The notes: generated by a model not told the origin, from the sequence alone. Counted from the stretch's first letter, positions 1 to 9,887 are shown. The stretch is 64,000 bases of DNA from Comamonadaceae bacterium (GCA_947372745.1 CANBUY010000006.1:1-64000), one strand, 5' to 3'. Numbers and translations: made by a program.

Positions 1-323
1 CACGTTATGCGCAAGATGCAAGTCAACGAATGACTTATATTGTGAATTCGCTCGCCCAATATGAAGTTCACGTAGCCCGCTACTACTACACACGTGGCGC
101 CTACCTGGCCGCCATCAACAGAGCTCAACTGGCACTGTCTGACTACCAAGGCATGCCGGCAGTAGAAGAGGCCCTCTACATCATGGTGAAGTCCTACGAT
201 GCATTGGGGCTGGTTCAACTGCGCGATGATACGAAGCGAATTTTGGATAAGAATTACCCGAAAAGTGAATTTACAAGCCGTGGATTTAAAGCGAACTCCG
301 ATCCGTGGTGGAAGCTTTGGTAA
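1..323 (+). CDS. bamD: Outer membrane protein assembly factor BamD, C-terminal part (partial)
   Basis: This is the 3' end of a gene that begins before the window; the frame is open from base 3 and stops with TAA at 321-323. The visible protein contains the TPR-like repeat region with YEVHVARYYYTRGAYLAAINR, followed by a second helical pair and a short tail ending WWKLW. This arrangement is typical of BamD (ComL), the outer-membrane lipoprotein that works with BamA in inserting beta-barrel proteins. The lipobox and N-terminal TPRs lie outside the window. Its last 38 bases overlap the 3' end of the convergent helicase gene, so the two transcripts are antisense to each other at their ends. Confidence 0.9.
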   Translation, partial: RYAQDASQRMTYIVNSLAQYEVHVARYYYTRGAYLAAINRAQLALSDYQGMPAVEEALYIMVKSYDALGLVQLRDDTKRILDKNYPKSEFTSRGFKANSDPWWKLW

Positions 324-2298
324 GTTGAGCGAGTTCGTCAAATAGCGCCTCCTCCGTTTCGACTTTTCTCATGGGCGGCAGCGACGCCAATAGTCGCTTT
401 CCGTAGCCCATTTGCTTCAATCGGCTATCGCAAATAACCAACAGCCCCCGGTCAGATTCGCGCCGGATCAAGCGTCCCGCGCCCTGCTTCAACGCCATAG
501 CAGCTTCTGGAATGAAGTAGCGGCTGAACACGCTCTTCCCCATCGCTTCAATTTGCTTAGAACGCGCCTCAACCACGGGGTCACTTGGCGGAGGAAAGGG
601 CAGCTTGTCTATGACCAACAACTGCAAAACATCGCCCGGCAAATCAACGCCTTCCCAAAATGAAGCAGAGGCGACCAATATACAGCCAGGTTTATTTTCA
701 ATATTTCCACTGCGAAAACGCTCGATTAATTCCCTCTTGGGTAACTGCCCCTGCACCAAGACCTGCAAATCATTCGGACCAGTAAACCTTTGCTGTAATG
801 CATCGCTAATAGCGGCCAGCGCCCGGAGGGTCGTGGTGAGAACCAAGGTTCGACCACCGATCACCGGAGCCATTTGGGCAACCAATGCGGCCACCTGCGA
901 ACTGTGCGCCGGATCGTTGGGCTTGGGCAAATTCATGGGCACATAAACGCCGGCTTGAAGCGCGTAATTAAAAGGACTGGCCACCTTCAAAATTTCAGCT
1001 TCAGTTAAGCCACAGGGTTCGGTGAACCAGCGCAACTCAGGATCATCACCCAACGTCGCCGAGGTAAAAATCCACGCCTGATGCGCATCACCCGCGAGTG
1101 CAGACTTGACCAGCTTCGTTTTCACGACCTGCGCTATGTCTAGGGGCGCTTCAACCAAACGAAGCTGCATGCCCACATCGATCCATCTGACCGCTTCATG
1201 ACCACAGGGCGCTACAAACTGCGCAATGCGTTCGAGCATTGCATCGCAACGTTCGCTCAACCGCATTAAATCTGGCGCCAAGTCCTTCACAACCTTCAAA
1301 GCCAGACTGGACAAAGTGCATGCCGCCTCAATGTCCTTAATAGCTGAGCGCCAATCGGCTTCGATCAAATGCTCAGGCGCAACTTCAACCCAGCGCAGTT
1401 TGGTGCCCGACTTGACGTTGCCCACTGAAAGTCGAAGGTCTCGTGCAGCACATTCGATATTGAACGCCAGCGTAGCCCAATCAGCATACCCCCCGGCAAA
1501 ACTAAGTCCATGCGTTAAAAGGTCACGGGAAAAGTCGATGAGTTGGCCGCTGCTTAATTGCGACCCAAGAAACTGAACTCCTGTTTCGTTGAGCTGATGT
1601 GCCTCATCAAAGATCACCGTCTTGACCGTCGGCAGCAATTCGGCAACGCCAGAATCACGAACCGCCATATCTGCGAAGAACAAATGATGGTTTATCACCA
1701 CGACATCTGCAGCCATCGCCTCTCGACGGGCTAGATTGACATGGCATTCGCGAAATTGGGGGCAAGCTGCTCCAACACAGTTATCTCGGGTGGATGTCAC
1801 CAAGGGAATGAGGGGGGAGCGCTCATCCAGACCGGGAAGTTCCGCCAAATCGCCCGACCGCGTGGTGAGCGACCATGACTCAATTTTGGCTAAAGCGTGT
1901 ATTTTTAATCGATCAGATGCATCGACGTTTTGCCTCGTTCCCGCCAACCGGTGCAGACACAGGTAACTGCTTCGTCCTTTGAGCAAGGCGATACGAATGG
2001 GCAAATTCATCGCACTAACCAGTTCGGGCAAATCTCGACCGAATAATTGATCTTGCAAGGTTTTGGTTGCTGTCGAAAGCAGTACACGGTCACCGCTCAG
2101 CAGCACGGGCACCAGGTAGGCAAAGGTCTTGCCAATGCCGGTTCCGGCCTCCACCACAAGCACGCCACCCTCATCAATGACTCGCGCTACAGCAAGCGCC
2201 ATTTCGGTTTGCCCCGAACGTGGCACAAACGACTCAAAGGAGCGAGAAAGTAGACCGCCTATGGCAAACATCTCGCCTACAGTGTCTTGCAAGCTCAT
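286..2298 (-). CDS. DinG/YoaA-family (XPD-like) ATP-dependent DNA helicase
   Basis: A 670-residue superfamily 2 helicase. Walker A is AGTGIGKT at residues 51-58 and the DEAH box is at 231-234. Cysteines 114, 174, 179 and 185 lie between them and match the 4Fe-4S cluster ligands of the XPD/DinG group. The C-terminal half holds the motif V/VI region with GAGRLIRRESDRG. Family members unwind 5'-3' and act on damaged or branched DNA; E. coli YoaA associates with a polymerase subunit. The start ATG overlaps the stop of the upstream gene as ATGA at 2295-2298, so translation is probably coupled. DinG and YoaA cannot be separated with certainty by reading alone. Confidence 0.88.
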   Translation of the reverse strand: MSLQDTVGEMFAIGGLLSRSFESFVPRSGQTEMALAVARVIDEGGVLVVEAGTGIGKTFAYLVPVLLSGDRVLLSTATKTLQDQLFGRDLPELVSAMNLPIRIALLKGRSSYLCLHRLAGTRQNVDASDRLKIHALAKIESWSLTTRSGDLAELPGLDERSPLIPLVTSTRDNCVGAACPQFRECHVNLARREAMAADVVVINHHLFFADMAVRDSGVAELLPTVKTVIFDEAHQLNETGVQFLGSQLSSGQLIDFSRDLLTHGLSFAGGYADWATLAFNIECAARDLRLSVGNVKSGTKLRWVEVAPEHLIEADWRSAIKDIEAACTLSSLALKVVKDLAPDLMRLSERCDAMLERIAQFVAPCGHEAVRWIDVGMQLRLVEAPLDIAQVVKTKLVKSALAGDAHQAWIFTSATLGDDPELRWFTEPCGLTEAEILKVASPFNYALQAGVYVPMNLPKPNDPAHSSQVAALVAQMAPVIGGRTLVLTTTLRALAAISDALQQRFTGPNDLQVLVQGQLPKRELIERFRSGNIENKPGCILVASASFWEGVDLPGDVLQLLVIDKLPFPPPSDPVVEARSKQIEAMGKSVFSRYFIPEAAMALKQGAGRLIRRESDRGLLVICDSRLKQMGYGKRLLASLPPMRKVETEEALFDELAQLTKASTTDRSSL

Positions 2299-2894
2299 TG
2301 AACGGGAAGTGGTTGGATCGGTTTGTCAGCTTTTTTCTTAAGGAGTTCAGCTTCACGACTTTGCCGATGCTCCTGGGCCTCTTTGAGCTTGAGATCAAAG
2401 TCCATTTTGTTTTTAGCAGCCTCTTCCGCATAACGTGATGATTCCAAGGGCGTCTTGGCCTGCTTGTCATCCTTTATTGGCAAAGGCTTGAGCAGCTGAT
2501 CCGCCACCTTTTTTGCAGCGCTGGCCTCACGCTCTTTTTGCGCATTAACAGCTTCCAAACGGCTAGCATTAGCTTCTTCAAGCTTTTGAGGTGAAGATTT
2601 TTCCTGAATCAGTTCGATCTGATCGGCCGCCTTTTTTCTTCGCTCCAGGTCGTTCAGGATAACTTCCTGGCGCCGCAGATCCTCCAGGGCCGAACGGCGC
2701 TTGACGCGCACTTGCTTCAGGCAGTCGTTCACAGCAAACCGCTCATAACAAACACGCTCCTGGTCAGAAAAACGAGCCTCCTCGGCGCTACGCGCTTCTT
2801 GTATTTGCTGACGTGTCAAGCCTTCATAGCTTGTTTGCGCACTTGTGCCTGACAAGGAAAAAGCGATGAGCAAGAAGCTGAGATGCCGCCTCAT
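2295..2894 (-). CDS. Exported coiled-coil protein of unknown function
   Basis: A 199-residue protein with a clear Sec signal peptide (MRRHLSFLLIAFSLSGTSAQ, cleavage probably after SAQ or nearby). The rest is very rich in Lys, Glu, Ala, Arg and Gln and looks like a long charged coiled coil from about residue 60 to 190. Two cysteines (in VCYERFAVNDCL) near the mature N-terminus could form a disulfide. I do not recognise a named family; such proteins are common between zapE and helicase genes in this group. It is joined by 4-base ATGA overlaps to zapE upstream and the helicase downstream, so the three form one translationally coupled unit. A periplasmic location is inferred from the signal peptide. 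Confidence 0.72.
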   Translation of the reverse strand: MRRHLSFLLIAFSLSGTSAQTSYEGLTRQQIQEARSAEEARFSDQERVCYERFAVNDCLKQVRVKRRSALEDLRRQEVILNDLERRKKAADQIELIQEKSSPQKLEEANASRLEAVNAQKEREASAAKKVADQLLKPLPIKDDKQAKTPLESSRYAEEAAKNKMDFDLKLKEAQEHRQSREAELLKKKADKPIQPLPVQ

Positions 2895-3988
2895 GTCAAA
2901 CGGGTATCAACAACTCGACGCTCAAGCGCCAAAAACTCACTTGATCGCATTTCATTCAGTCGAGAAACCGTTCGGGGGAACTCATGGGCCAAGGGTCCCT
3001 CTTGGTACAAGAGCTCAGGCGCAACCTCTGCGGACAAGATCAATTTGACGCGCCGATCGTAAAGCACGTCCACCAGCCAAGTAAACCTTCGCGCTTCGGA
3101 AGCCATTCTCATCGGCATGTGAGGCACATCGCTGAGCAATACCGTGTGGAACTGGGTGGCGATTTCAAGGTAATCGTTTTGTGAGCGGGGCCCGCCACAC
3201 AGCGTCTTGAAGTCAAACCAAACCATGCCGCCGGCTTTGCGGCGGGATCTTATTTCTCGGGCTTCGATGTGTAAAACAGGGTTTTCATCCGGGCATTCAG
3301 CCAGTCGGTCAAACGCATCACGCATAGAGGCATCGGCAGCGGCGCCCAGTGGCACATGGTAAAGCTCGAGTTGCTCCAAGGTTCGACGACGGTAATCGGT
3401 GCCATTGTCAACGTTGATGACTTCCAGCTTTTGATTCAACAAGGCAATCGCCGGCTTGATGCGGTCGCGGTGCAATCCATTGGGGTACAGATCGTCGGGC
3501 TTGAAGTTGGAAGTCGTGACCAACCCAACGCCATTGTCAAACAAGGCGGCCAAGAGCCGGTGCAAAATCATGGCGTCGGTAATGTCGGCGACATGAAATT
3601 CATCAAAGCAAATCAAACGGTATTTTTTGGAGATTCGCTTGGCCAGCTCATCCAGAGGATTCACCGTGCCTTGCAGGCCAGAAAGTTCGCGGTGCACCTC
3701 GCGCATGAACTCATGGAAGTGCAAACGCGTTTTACGCCTGAGGGGCACGGCGTTATAAAAGCAATCCATCAGGAAACTTTTGCCCCGCCCTACCCCGCCA
3801 AACATGTAAACACCCCGAGGAATCTCGGGGCGGTTAATTAGTTTCTTGAGGGCATTCGAGCGTTTTTCTTTGAACTGCGCCCATTCTTGTGCACAACGCT
3901 CAAGGGCCTCGACAGCCCGAAGCTGTGCTGGATCAGCGGTATATCCCCGTGCCAATAACTCAGCTTGGTAGGCTTGTAAAACAGTCAC
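2891..3988 (-). CDS. zapE: Cell division protein ZapE (AFG1-like ATPase)
   Basis: A 365-residue AFG1/ZapE P-loop ATPase. Walker A is GGVGRGKS at residues 64-71 and Walker B is LICFDE at 125-130, followed by FHVADITDAM and the sensor region VTTSNFKPDDLYPNGLHRDRIKP typical of the family. In E. coli ZapE associates with FtsZ at the constricting septum and is needed under low oxygen or heat; the mitochondrial relative AFG1 handles respiratory complexes. The predicted start is GTG at 3986-3988. The gene overlaps the following coiled-coil protein gene by 4 bases. It lies just downstream of the 2-oxoglutarate dehydrogenase operon but is separated from it by a terminator hairpin. Confidence 0.9.
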   Translation of the reverse strand: MTVLQAYQAELLARGYTADPAQLRAVEALERCAQEWAQFKEKRSNALKKLINRPEIPRGVYMFGGVGRGKSFLMDCFYNAVPLRRKTRLHFHEFMREVHRELSGLQGTVNPLDELAKRISKKYRLICFDEFHVADITDAMILHRLLAALFDNGVGLVTTSNFKPDDLYPNGLHRDRIKPAIALLNQKLEVINVDNGTDYRRRTLEQLELYHVPLGAAADASMRDAFDRLAECPDENPVLHIEAREIRSRRKAGGMVWFDFKTLCGGPRSQNDYLEIATQFHTVLLSDVPHMPMRMASEARRFTWLVDVLYDRRVKLILSAEVAPELLYQEGPLAHEFPRTVSRLNEMRSSEFLALERRVVDTRLT

Positions 3989-4009
3989 GTATCAAAACCC
4001 AGTTGCTAT

Positions 4010-4052
4010 AAAAAAAAGAGCTGCTTAAGCCCTCTGTACGGACCTAAGCAGC
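4010..4052 (-). terminator. Rho-independent terminator after lpd
   Basis: An 8-bp perfect stem, GCTGCTTA (4020-4027) and TAAGCAGC (4045-4052), is followed on the minus strand by TCT and eight T (the A-run at 4010-4017). It lies 15 bases past the lpd stop and would end the odhA-odhB-lpd transcript before zapE. The same sequence, with the upstream GCTAT at 4005, matches the ATAGCTG-type repeat seen at 56190-56236. Confidence 0.8.
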
Positions 4053-4066
4053 AATTTAAGTATAAA

Positions 4067-5494
4067 TTAAAAATTCAATGTGCGCTTATCGACGGCCAGA
4101 GCAGCCTCTTTGGTCGCCTCGCTCAGTGAAGGGTGCGCATGGCAAATACGGGCAATATCTTCGCTGCTGGCCCGAAACTCCATCGCCACCACACATTCAG
4201 CGATCAATTCGCTGGCCATAGGGCCGACAATGTGAACGCCAAGAATTTCGTCGGTGGTGGCATCTGCCAACATTTTGACCATGCCTGTGGTGTCGCCCAA
4301 GGCACGCGCGCGTCCGTTGGCCAAAAACGGAAACGTGCCAGCTCTGTAAGCCACGCCGTCGGCTTTGAGTTGCTGCTCAGTGCGGCCCACCCAAGCGATT
4401 TCGGGGCTGGTGTAAATCACCCAGGGGATCGTGTTGAAATTGACATGACCGTGCTGACCTGCAATACGCTCAGCGACAGCCACGCCCTCTTCTTCTGCTT
4501 TGTGCGCCAGCATTGGGCCACGCACCACGTCACCCACCGCCCAAATACCGGGCAAACTGGCACGGCACTGCTCGTCCACCACAATCGCACCACGCTCATC
4601 CAGCGCCAAACCGACCGCTTCGGTGTTCAGACCAATGGTATTAGCTACGCGGCCAATGGAGATGATCAATTTGTCCACCTCCAACGTCTGCGCTTCACCT
4701 TTGGCATTGGTCCAAGCCACGCTCACGCCTTTTTTGCTGGTTTTGATCTCACCAACCTTGACGCCCAGCTCAATTTTCAAACCTTGCTTGACAAATGCCT
4801 TGTGTGCTTCTTTGGCAATTTGCTCATCGACGGCGCCCAGGAAAGTCGGTAAACCTTCAAGAATGGTGACTTCCGAGCCCAAACGACGCCAGACCGAGCC
4901 CATCTCCAAGCCAATCACGCCCGAGCCAATCAGGCCCATTTTCTTTGGCACAGCGCCCAAAGCCAAAGCACCTTCATTGGAGAGGATCAACTCTTCATCA
5001 AACGGTGTTCCTGGCAATGCGCGCGCATTGGAACCCGTAGCCACAATAATTTGCTTGCCTACCAAGATTTCTTCTGTGGCGCCTGCCACATTGATTTCAT
5101 AGCCGCCCTCTACTGCTTTAACAAACGAGCCACGTCCGTGAAAGAAAGCGACCTTATTTTTCTTTAACAGGTATTGAATACCGTCGTTGTTTTGTTTGAC
5201 GACCATGTCTTTGCGCGCCACCATTTTGGCCACATCAAGACTTAAACCGGACACTGAAATACCGTGATCTGCAAAGTGGTGGCTGGCATGGTCAAAATGC
5301 TCGGACGACTGCAAAAGCGCTTTGCTGGGAATGCAACCGACATTGGTACAAGTACCGCCCAAAGCCGGGCCACCCTTGGCGTTTTTCCATTCGTCGATGC
5401 AGGCCACGTTCATGCCCAACTGGGCTGCGCGAATAGCTGCAATATAGCCACCAGGGCCGCCACCGATGACGATCACGTCGAATTGTTTACTCAT
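4067..5494 (-). CDS. lpd: Dihydrolipoyl dehydrogenase (E3) of the 2-oxoglutarate dehydrogenase complex
   Basis: A 475-residue FAD flavoprotein that reoxidises dihydrolipoamide with NAD+. The FAD-binding GGGPGG is at residues 11-16. The redox-active disulfide is Cys49/Cys54 in [14 protein letters not shown] second Rossmann [10 protein letters not shown] motif binds NAD, and the C-terminal [13 protein letters not shown] holds the catalytic His-Glu pair. Unlike the E3 at 46475-48322 it has no lipoyl domain. It is the third gene after odhA and odhB, separated from odhB by 83 bases that contain a terminator-like hairpin, so its expression may be partly uncoupled. Assignment to OGDH rather than PDH rests on this context. 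Confidence 0.95.
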   Translation of the reverse strand: MSKQFDVIVIGGGPGGYIAAIRAAQLGMNVACIDEWKNAKGGPALGGTCTNVGCIPSKALLQSSEHFDHASHHFADHGISVSGLSLDVAKMVARKDMVVKQNNDGIQYLLKKNKVAFFHGRGSFVKAVEGGYEINVAGATEEILVGKQIIVATGSNARALPGTPFDEELILSNEGALALGAVPKKMGLIGSGVIGLEMGSVWRRLGSEVTILEGLPTFLGAVDEQIAKEAHKAFVKQGLKIELGVKVGEIKTSKKGVSVAWTNAKGEAQTLEVDKLIISIGRVANTIGLNTEAVGLALDERGAIVVDEQCRASLPGIWAVGDVVRGPMLAHKAEEEGVAVAERIAGQHGHVNFNTIPWVIYTSPEIAWVGRTEQQLKADGVAYRAGTFPFLANGRARALGDTTGMVKMLADATTDEILGVHIVGPMASELIAECVVAMEFRASSEDIARICHAHPSLSEATKEAALAVDKRTLNF

Positions 5495-5513
5495 GAAAAT
5501 TCCAGTATTCGGT

Positions 5514-5560
5514 TAAAAAACAACCCGTTCACAAGGCCAAAGGCCTCGTCACGGGGTTTA
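5514..5560 (-). terminator. Terminator-like hairpin between odhB and lpd
   Basis: On the minus strand, AACCCCGTGACGAGGCC pairs imperfectly with GGCCTTGTGAACGGGTT around a TTT loop, followed by G and six T. It sits between the odhB stop and the lpd start. It looks like an intrinsic terminator inside the operon, which would lower lpd expression relative to odhAB or imply a separate lpd promoter. Confidence 0.6.
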
Positions 5561-5577
5561 TCGCTTAGCTTGAATGA

Positions 5578-6810
5578 TTAAATATCAAACAACAAACGAG
5601 CGGGGTCTTCCAGCGCTTCCTTCATCGCCACCAAGCCCAATACAGCTTCACGACCATCAATAATGCGGTGGTCGTAGCTCATGGCGAGATAGTTGATGGG
5701 TTGAACCACGATTTGGCCATTCACGACCATCGCACGGTCTTTGGTCGCGTGAACGCCCAAAATTGCGGACTGTGGTGGGTTGATGATGGGGGTCGAAAGC
5801 ATCGAGCCAAACGTGCCACCATTGGAGATGGAGAACGTACCGCCTGTCATCTCTTCCATGCTCATCTTGCCGTCGCGGGCCTTGGCACCGTACTCGGCAA
5901 TCTTTTTCTCGATGTCTGCAAAACTCATCTGATCGGCGTTGCGCAAGATAGGCACCACCAAACCGCGTGGTGAGCCCACAGCAATACCGATGTCGAAGTA
6001 GCCGTGGTACACGATGTCATTGCCGTCAACGGAGGCATTGAGAACAGGGAATTTCTTCAATGCATGGACAGCGGCCTTCACAAAGAAGCTCATGAAACCA
6101 ATTTTGATGCCATGCTCTTTCTCGAACTTATCCTGGAAGCGCTTGCGCATTTCCATGACCGGTCCCATATTGACTTCATTGAAGGTCGTCAAAATGGCAT
6201 TGGTGGACTGTGACTGCAAGAGACGTTCGGCCACACGAGCACGCAAGCGGCTCATAGGCACGCGCTGTTCAGGACGCTCGCCCAAGGCAACGGGTGCACT
6301 GGCCACCTGAGGCAACAAAGCCGCTGGAGCCTTAACAGGCATAGGCGTCACAGCGACGGCTTTAGGTGCAGCAACGGCCACCAAAACATCACCTTTGGTC
6401 ACGCGGCCATCTTTGCCGGTACCAGCAACAGAGCCTGCAGCCAACTGGTTGTCCGCCATCAATTTGGCAGCAGCAGGCATGGCCACGCCAGCCATGCTGT
6501 TGCCAGCAGAAGGTGCGGCAACCGCAGCTGCGGCCGCAGGGACTGCAGCGGTCGCGGCACCTGCTTTGGCTTCGGTGTCAATCCGGGCAATGAGCTGCTC
6601 GGCACCTACGGTGGCGCCGTCAGCCACGAGCAGTTCGACCAACACGCCAGCAGCGGGCGCAGGTACTTCCATCACCACTTTGTCGGTTTCGACTTCAATC
6701 AGGATTTCATCAATCGTGATGGCGTCTCCGACTTTTTTCTTCCATTGCAACAATGTGGCTTCGGCCACGGATTCAGACAACTGGGGAACTTTTACTTCAA
6801 CGATAGCCAT
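5578..6810 (-). CDS. odhB: Dihydrolipoyllysine succinyltransferase (E2 of 2-oxoglutarate dehydrogenase)
   Basis: A 410-residue E2 component. The single N-terminal lipoyl domain carries its lysine at K44 (ETDKVVME). An Ala/Pro-rich linker follows, then the peripheral subunit-binding domain near residues 110-147 (PAAAKLMADNQL... GKDGRVTKGDV). The C-terminal catalytic domain ends with SYDHRIIDG, containing catalytic H381 and D385. It transfers the succinyl group from odhA to CoA and forms the core of the complex. It is 27 bases after odhA on the same strand. The lipoyl domain and the succinyltransferase signature support SucB/OdhB rather than AceF, whose paralog lies at 48446-50110. Confidence 0.96.
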   Translation of the reverse strand: MAIVEVKVPQLSESVAEATLLQWKKKVGDAITIDEILIEVETDKVVMEVPAPAAGVLVELLVADGATVGAEQLIARIDTEAKAGAATAAVPAAAAAVAAPSAGNSMAGVAMPAAAKLMADNQLAAGSVAGTGKDGRVTKGDVLVAVAAPKAVAVTPMPVKAPAALLPQVASAPVALGERPEQRVPMSRLRARVAERLLQSQSTNAILTTFNEVNMGPVMEMRKRFQDKFEKEHGIKIGFMSFFVKAAVHALKKFPVLNASVDGNDIVYHGYFDIGIAVGSPRGLVVPILRNADQMSFADIEKKIAEYGAKARDGKMSMEEMTGGTFSISNGGTFGSMLSTPIINPPQSAILGVHATKDRAMVVNGQIVVQPINYLAMSYDHRIIDGREAVLGLVAMKEALEDPARLLFDI

Positions 6811-6837
6811 ATCAATTCTTTCGGTATTTATTTAAGA

Positions 6838-9705
6838 TTATTTGGTAAGAACGAAGCCTTTGAGCTTGCTGAAAGCGCCTTCAACCAGTGCTTTTTGCTG
6901 CTCTTGGTGCAGGTGCGAGTAGCCCACCGCCGGAGAGGCAGAGGCGGCACGACCCGAGTAGCCCAGCTTTTGTCCATCTGCCATATTTTCATGAATATAG
7001 TGCTGAACAAAGAACCATGCGCCCTGATTTTGCGGCTCATCCTGGCACCAGACGATGTCTGTGGCGTTGGGGTATTTTTTGATTTCGTTTGAAAAAGCTT
7101 TGTGCGGGAACGGATACAGCTGTTCAACGCGCAAGATGACGACATCATCAGCACCCTTCTCTTCGCGTTTTTTCACCAAATCGTAGTACACCTTGCCGGA
7201 GCAGGCCACGATACGTTTGACTTTATCCGCCTTCAGTTCCTTGTTCTCAGGAATCACCGTCTGGAAGCTGCCCTTGGTGAACTCGGACACTGGCGAGGCC
7301 GCATCTTTGTTACGCAGAAGCGATTTGGGGGTAAAGATAACCAGCGGCTTGCGCAGGTTACGAACCATCTGACGACGCAGGACGTGGAAAATCTGGCTCG
7401 CAGTGGTGGGCTGCACGATTTGCATGTTGGTGTCCGCAGACAACTGCATGAAACGCTCCAGGCGCGCCGAACTGTGCTCAGGTCCCTGACCTTCATAGCC
7501 GTGCGGCAGCATCATGGTGATGCCGTTAACACGACCCCACTTGACCTCACCTGAGGCAATAAACTGGTCAATCACGACTTGCGCACCGTTGGCGAAGTCG
7601 CCAAATTGCGCTTCCCAGATCACCATCGTGTGAGGATCCGTGGAGGCGTAACCGTATTCAAAGGCCAAAACAGCCTCTTCAGACAAGATCGAGTCAATCA
7701 CAACAAACGGTGACTGGCCTTCAGCGACGTTTTGCAATGGCACATAAGTACCGGTATCCCACTTTTCGCGCTTTTGATCATGAATCACGGCGTGGCGGTG
7801 GGTAAAGGTGCCGCGACCTGAATCTTCGCCGGACAAACGCACTGGGTAACCACTGGCTACCAATGAGGCAAAAGCCATGTGCTCGCCCATACCCCAATCC
7901 ACGGGCGTGTCACCGCGACCCATCGCCGCACGGTCGTCATAGACCTTGCGAACCAATTGGTGAGGCGTCACGCTGTCAGGAATCGTCGTGACTTTTTCAG
8001 ACAAGCGCTTCCACTCAGACAAAGGAATGGAGGTGTCGCCTGCATCGGTCCACTTTTTACCGAGGAAAGGTGCCCAATCGACCGCGTACTTGCTCTTGAA
8101 GTTGCTCAAGATAGGATCAACCGTGTGCTTGCCCGAGTCCATGGCCGCGCGGTAAGCACGGGCCATGTCATCACCCAAAGTCTCGCCCAAACCTTGCGCT
8201 GATAATTTGTCAGCATACATTTTGCGAGTGCCGGGGTGGGCAGCAATTTTCTTGTACATCAAGGGCTGAGTCAGCGCCGGGGTGTCTTGTTCGTTGTGAC
8301 CCAACTTGCGGAAGCAAGTGATGTCCAACACGACGTCCTGACGGAACTCCATCCGGAATTCCAGGGCCAACTGGGTAGCCAGTACGACGGCTTCCGGGTC
8401 ATCGCCATTGATGTGCAAGACCGGAGCCTCCACCATCTTGACGATATCGGTGCAATACACCGACGAGCGCATGTCGCGCGGGTCTGAGGTCGTAAAGCCG
8501 ATCTGGTTGTTGATGATGATGTGCACCGTACCGCCGGTGGTGTAACCACGGGTTTGGGCCAGTGCCAGGGTTTCCTGGTTAACGCCTTGACCACCAAAAG
8601 CCGAGTCACCGTGCACCAACACGGGCAACACCTGCTTGCCCAGAGGGTCAGCGCGGCGATCCATACGGGCGCGCACTGAACCTTCAACCACGGGGTTCAC
8701 AATTTCAAGGTGTGAAGGATTAAAGGCAAGACTCAAGTGAACCGGACCGCCGGGTGTGGCGACGTCAGAGCTAAAGCCTTGGTGGTACTTCACATCACCG
8801 CTGGGGAGTTCTTCTGGCGCGGTGTGGTCAAACTCGGCAAACAAATCCGCAGGCAATTTGCCCAGGGTGTTGACCAACACGTTCAAACGACCCCGGTGGG
8901 CCATGCCAATCACGATCTCTTGAACGCCTTTGGCGCCAGCGGACTGAATCAACTCGTCCATGGCGGCAATAAAGCTCTCGCCACCTTCGAGTGAAAAGCG
9001 CTTTTGACCCACATACTTGGTGTGCAGGAAACGCTCAAGGCCTTCAGCAGCGGTCAAGCGATCAAGAATGTGTTTCTTCTTCTCGCTGTTGAAACTGGGC
9101 TTGCTGCGAATGCTTTCTAACTTTTGTTGCCACCAGCGCTTTTGATTTTGGTCGCTGGTGTACATGTACTCGACACCAATCGTGCCGCAGTAAGTCTCAC
9201 GCAGAGCATTCATCAACTCACGCAAAGACATGGTCTCTTTGCCAAAGAAGGTATTGCTGGTGTTAAAAACCGTTTCCTGGTCGGCATCGCCAAAACCATA
9301 GAAAGCGGGGTCAAGCTCAGGAATATTGTCACGCTCAGTGCGCTTCAAGGGGTCCAGATCGGCCCAGCGCTGTCCGACATTGCGGTAGGCAGCAATCAGT
9401 TGCTGTACGGCGGTGCGTTTTCGCCCCATCTCGATATCAACATTGGCCACAACGACTTTAGTGCCACCGCGCTTGGCGCGCTCGGCAAAAGCATTGATCA
9501 CAGGTTGGTGAGGCACGTCTTTGGCGTTGCTGCCGTCAACGGCTGGTACGTGCTGCAAAGCGTCGAAGTAATCGCGCCATGAGTCTGTGACGCTACCGGG
9601 GTTGGCCAGGTAGTTTTCGTACATCTCTTCGACGTACGGTGCATTGCCACCAAATAAATAGGTGTTCGCCTGATAGGCGTTAAAGATCGAGTTCGATTCA
9701 CTCAT
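6838..9705 (-). CDS. odhA: 2-Oxoglutarate dehydrogenase E1 component
   Basis: A 955-residue thiamine diphosphate enzyme that decarboxylates 2-oxoglutarate and succinylates the lipoyl arm of odhB. The sequence shows the family's short N-terminal YLFGGNAPYVEEMYENYL segment, which docks into the complex, then GMAHRGRLNVLVNTLGK, VHGDSAFGGQGVNQET, the TPP region with NNQIGFTT, and the C-terminal transketolase-like half with GEDSGRGTF and LPHGYEGQGPEHSSARLERF. The ATG at 9703-9705 is preceded by a strong GGAGG site. It is the first gene of odhA-odhB-lpd. A small hairpin lies immediately upstream of the ribosome site. Confidence 0.97.
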   Translation of the reverse strand: MSESNSIFNAYQANTYLFGGNAPYVEEMYENYLANPGSVTDSWRDYFDALQHVPAVDGSNAKDVPHQPVINAFAERAKRGGTKVVVANVDIEMGRKRTAVQQLIAAYRNVGQRWADLDPLKRTERDNIPELDPAFYGFGDADQETVFNTSNTFFGKETMSLRELMNALRETYCGTIGVEYMYTSDQNQKRWWQQKLESIRSKPSFNSEKKKHILDRLTAAEGLERFLHTKYVGQKRFSLEGGESFIAAMDELIQSAGAKGVQEIVIGMAHRGRLNVLVNTLGKLPADLFAEFDHTAPEELPSGDVKYHQGFSSDVATPGGPVHLSLAFNPSHLEIVNPVVEGSVRARMDRRADPLGKQVLPVLVHGDSAFGGQGVNQETLALAQTRGYTTGGTVHIIINNQIGFTTSDPRDMRSSVYCTDIVKMVEAPVLHINGDDPEAVVLATQLALEFRMEFRQDVVLDITCFRKLGHNEQDTPALTQPLMYKKIAAHPGTRKMYADKLSAQGLGETLGDDMARAYRAAMDSGKHTVDPILSNFKSKYAVDWAPFLGKKWTDAGDTSIPLSEWKRLSEKVTTIPDSVTPHQLVRKVYDDRAAMGRGDTPVDWGMGEHMAFASLVASGYPVRLSGEDSGRGTFTHRHAVIHDQKREKWDTGTYVPLQNVAEGQSPFVVIDSILSEEAVLAFEYGYASTDPHTMVIWEAQFGDFANGAQVVIDQFIASGEVKWGRVNGITMMLPHGYEGQGPEHSSARLERFMQLSADTNMQIVQPTTASQIFHVLRRQMVRNLRKPLVIFTPKSLLRNKDAASPVSEFTKGSFQTVIPENKELKADKVKRIVACSGKVYYDLVKKREEKGADDVVILRVEQLYPFPHKAFSNEIKKYPNATDIVWCQDEPQNQGAWFFVQHYIHENMADGQKLGYSGRAASASPAVGYSHLHQEQQKALVEGAFSKLKGFVLTK

Positions 9706-9720
9706 ATTCCGCTGACCTCC

Positions 9721-9737
9721 GTTTCCCTTTAGGAAAC
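9721..9737 (-). promoter_or_regulatory. Hairpin abutting the odhA ribosome-binding site
   Basis: GTTTCC and GGAAAC form a 6-bp stem with a 5-base loop. In the odhA leader this hairpin ends directly before GGAGG. A looser inverted repeat GGTTAA/TTAACC at 9745-9769 lies just upstream. Together they could influence translation or mRNA stability. This is visible structure only; no known riboswitch is recognised. Confidence 0.35.
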
Positions 9738-9887
9738 ATTAGCTGGTTAAAGCTGATTGATAATTAACCTTCCGCGTCCCGGCTTGACCGTTTGGCGGAT
9801 GCGACTGTGGCGTGGAAGGGCCTAGTAACTCTCTCAATTGTGCCACTAAAAGAAATATCGACTGAAGTCTCTTTTTGGCAAACACAA

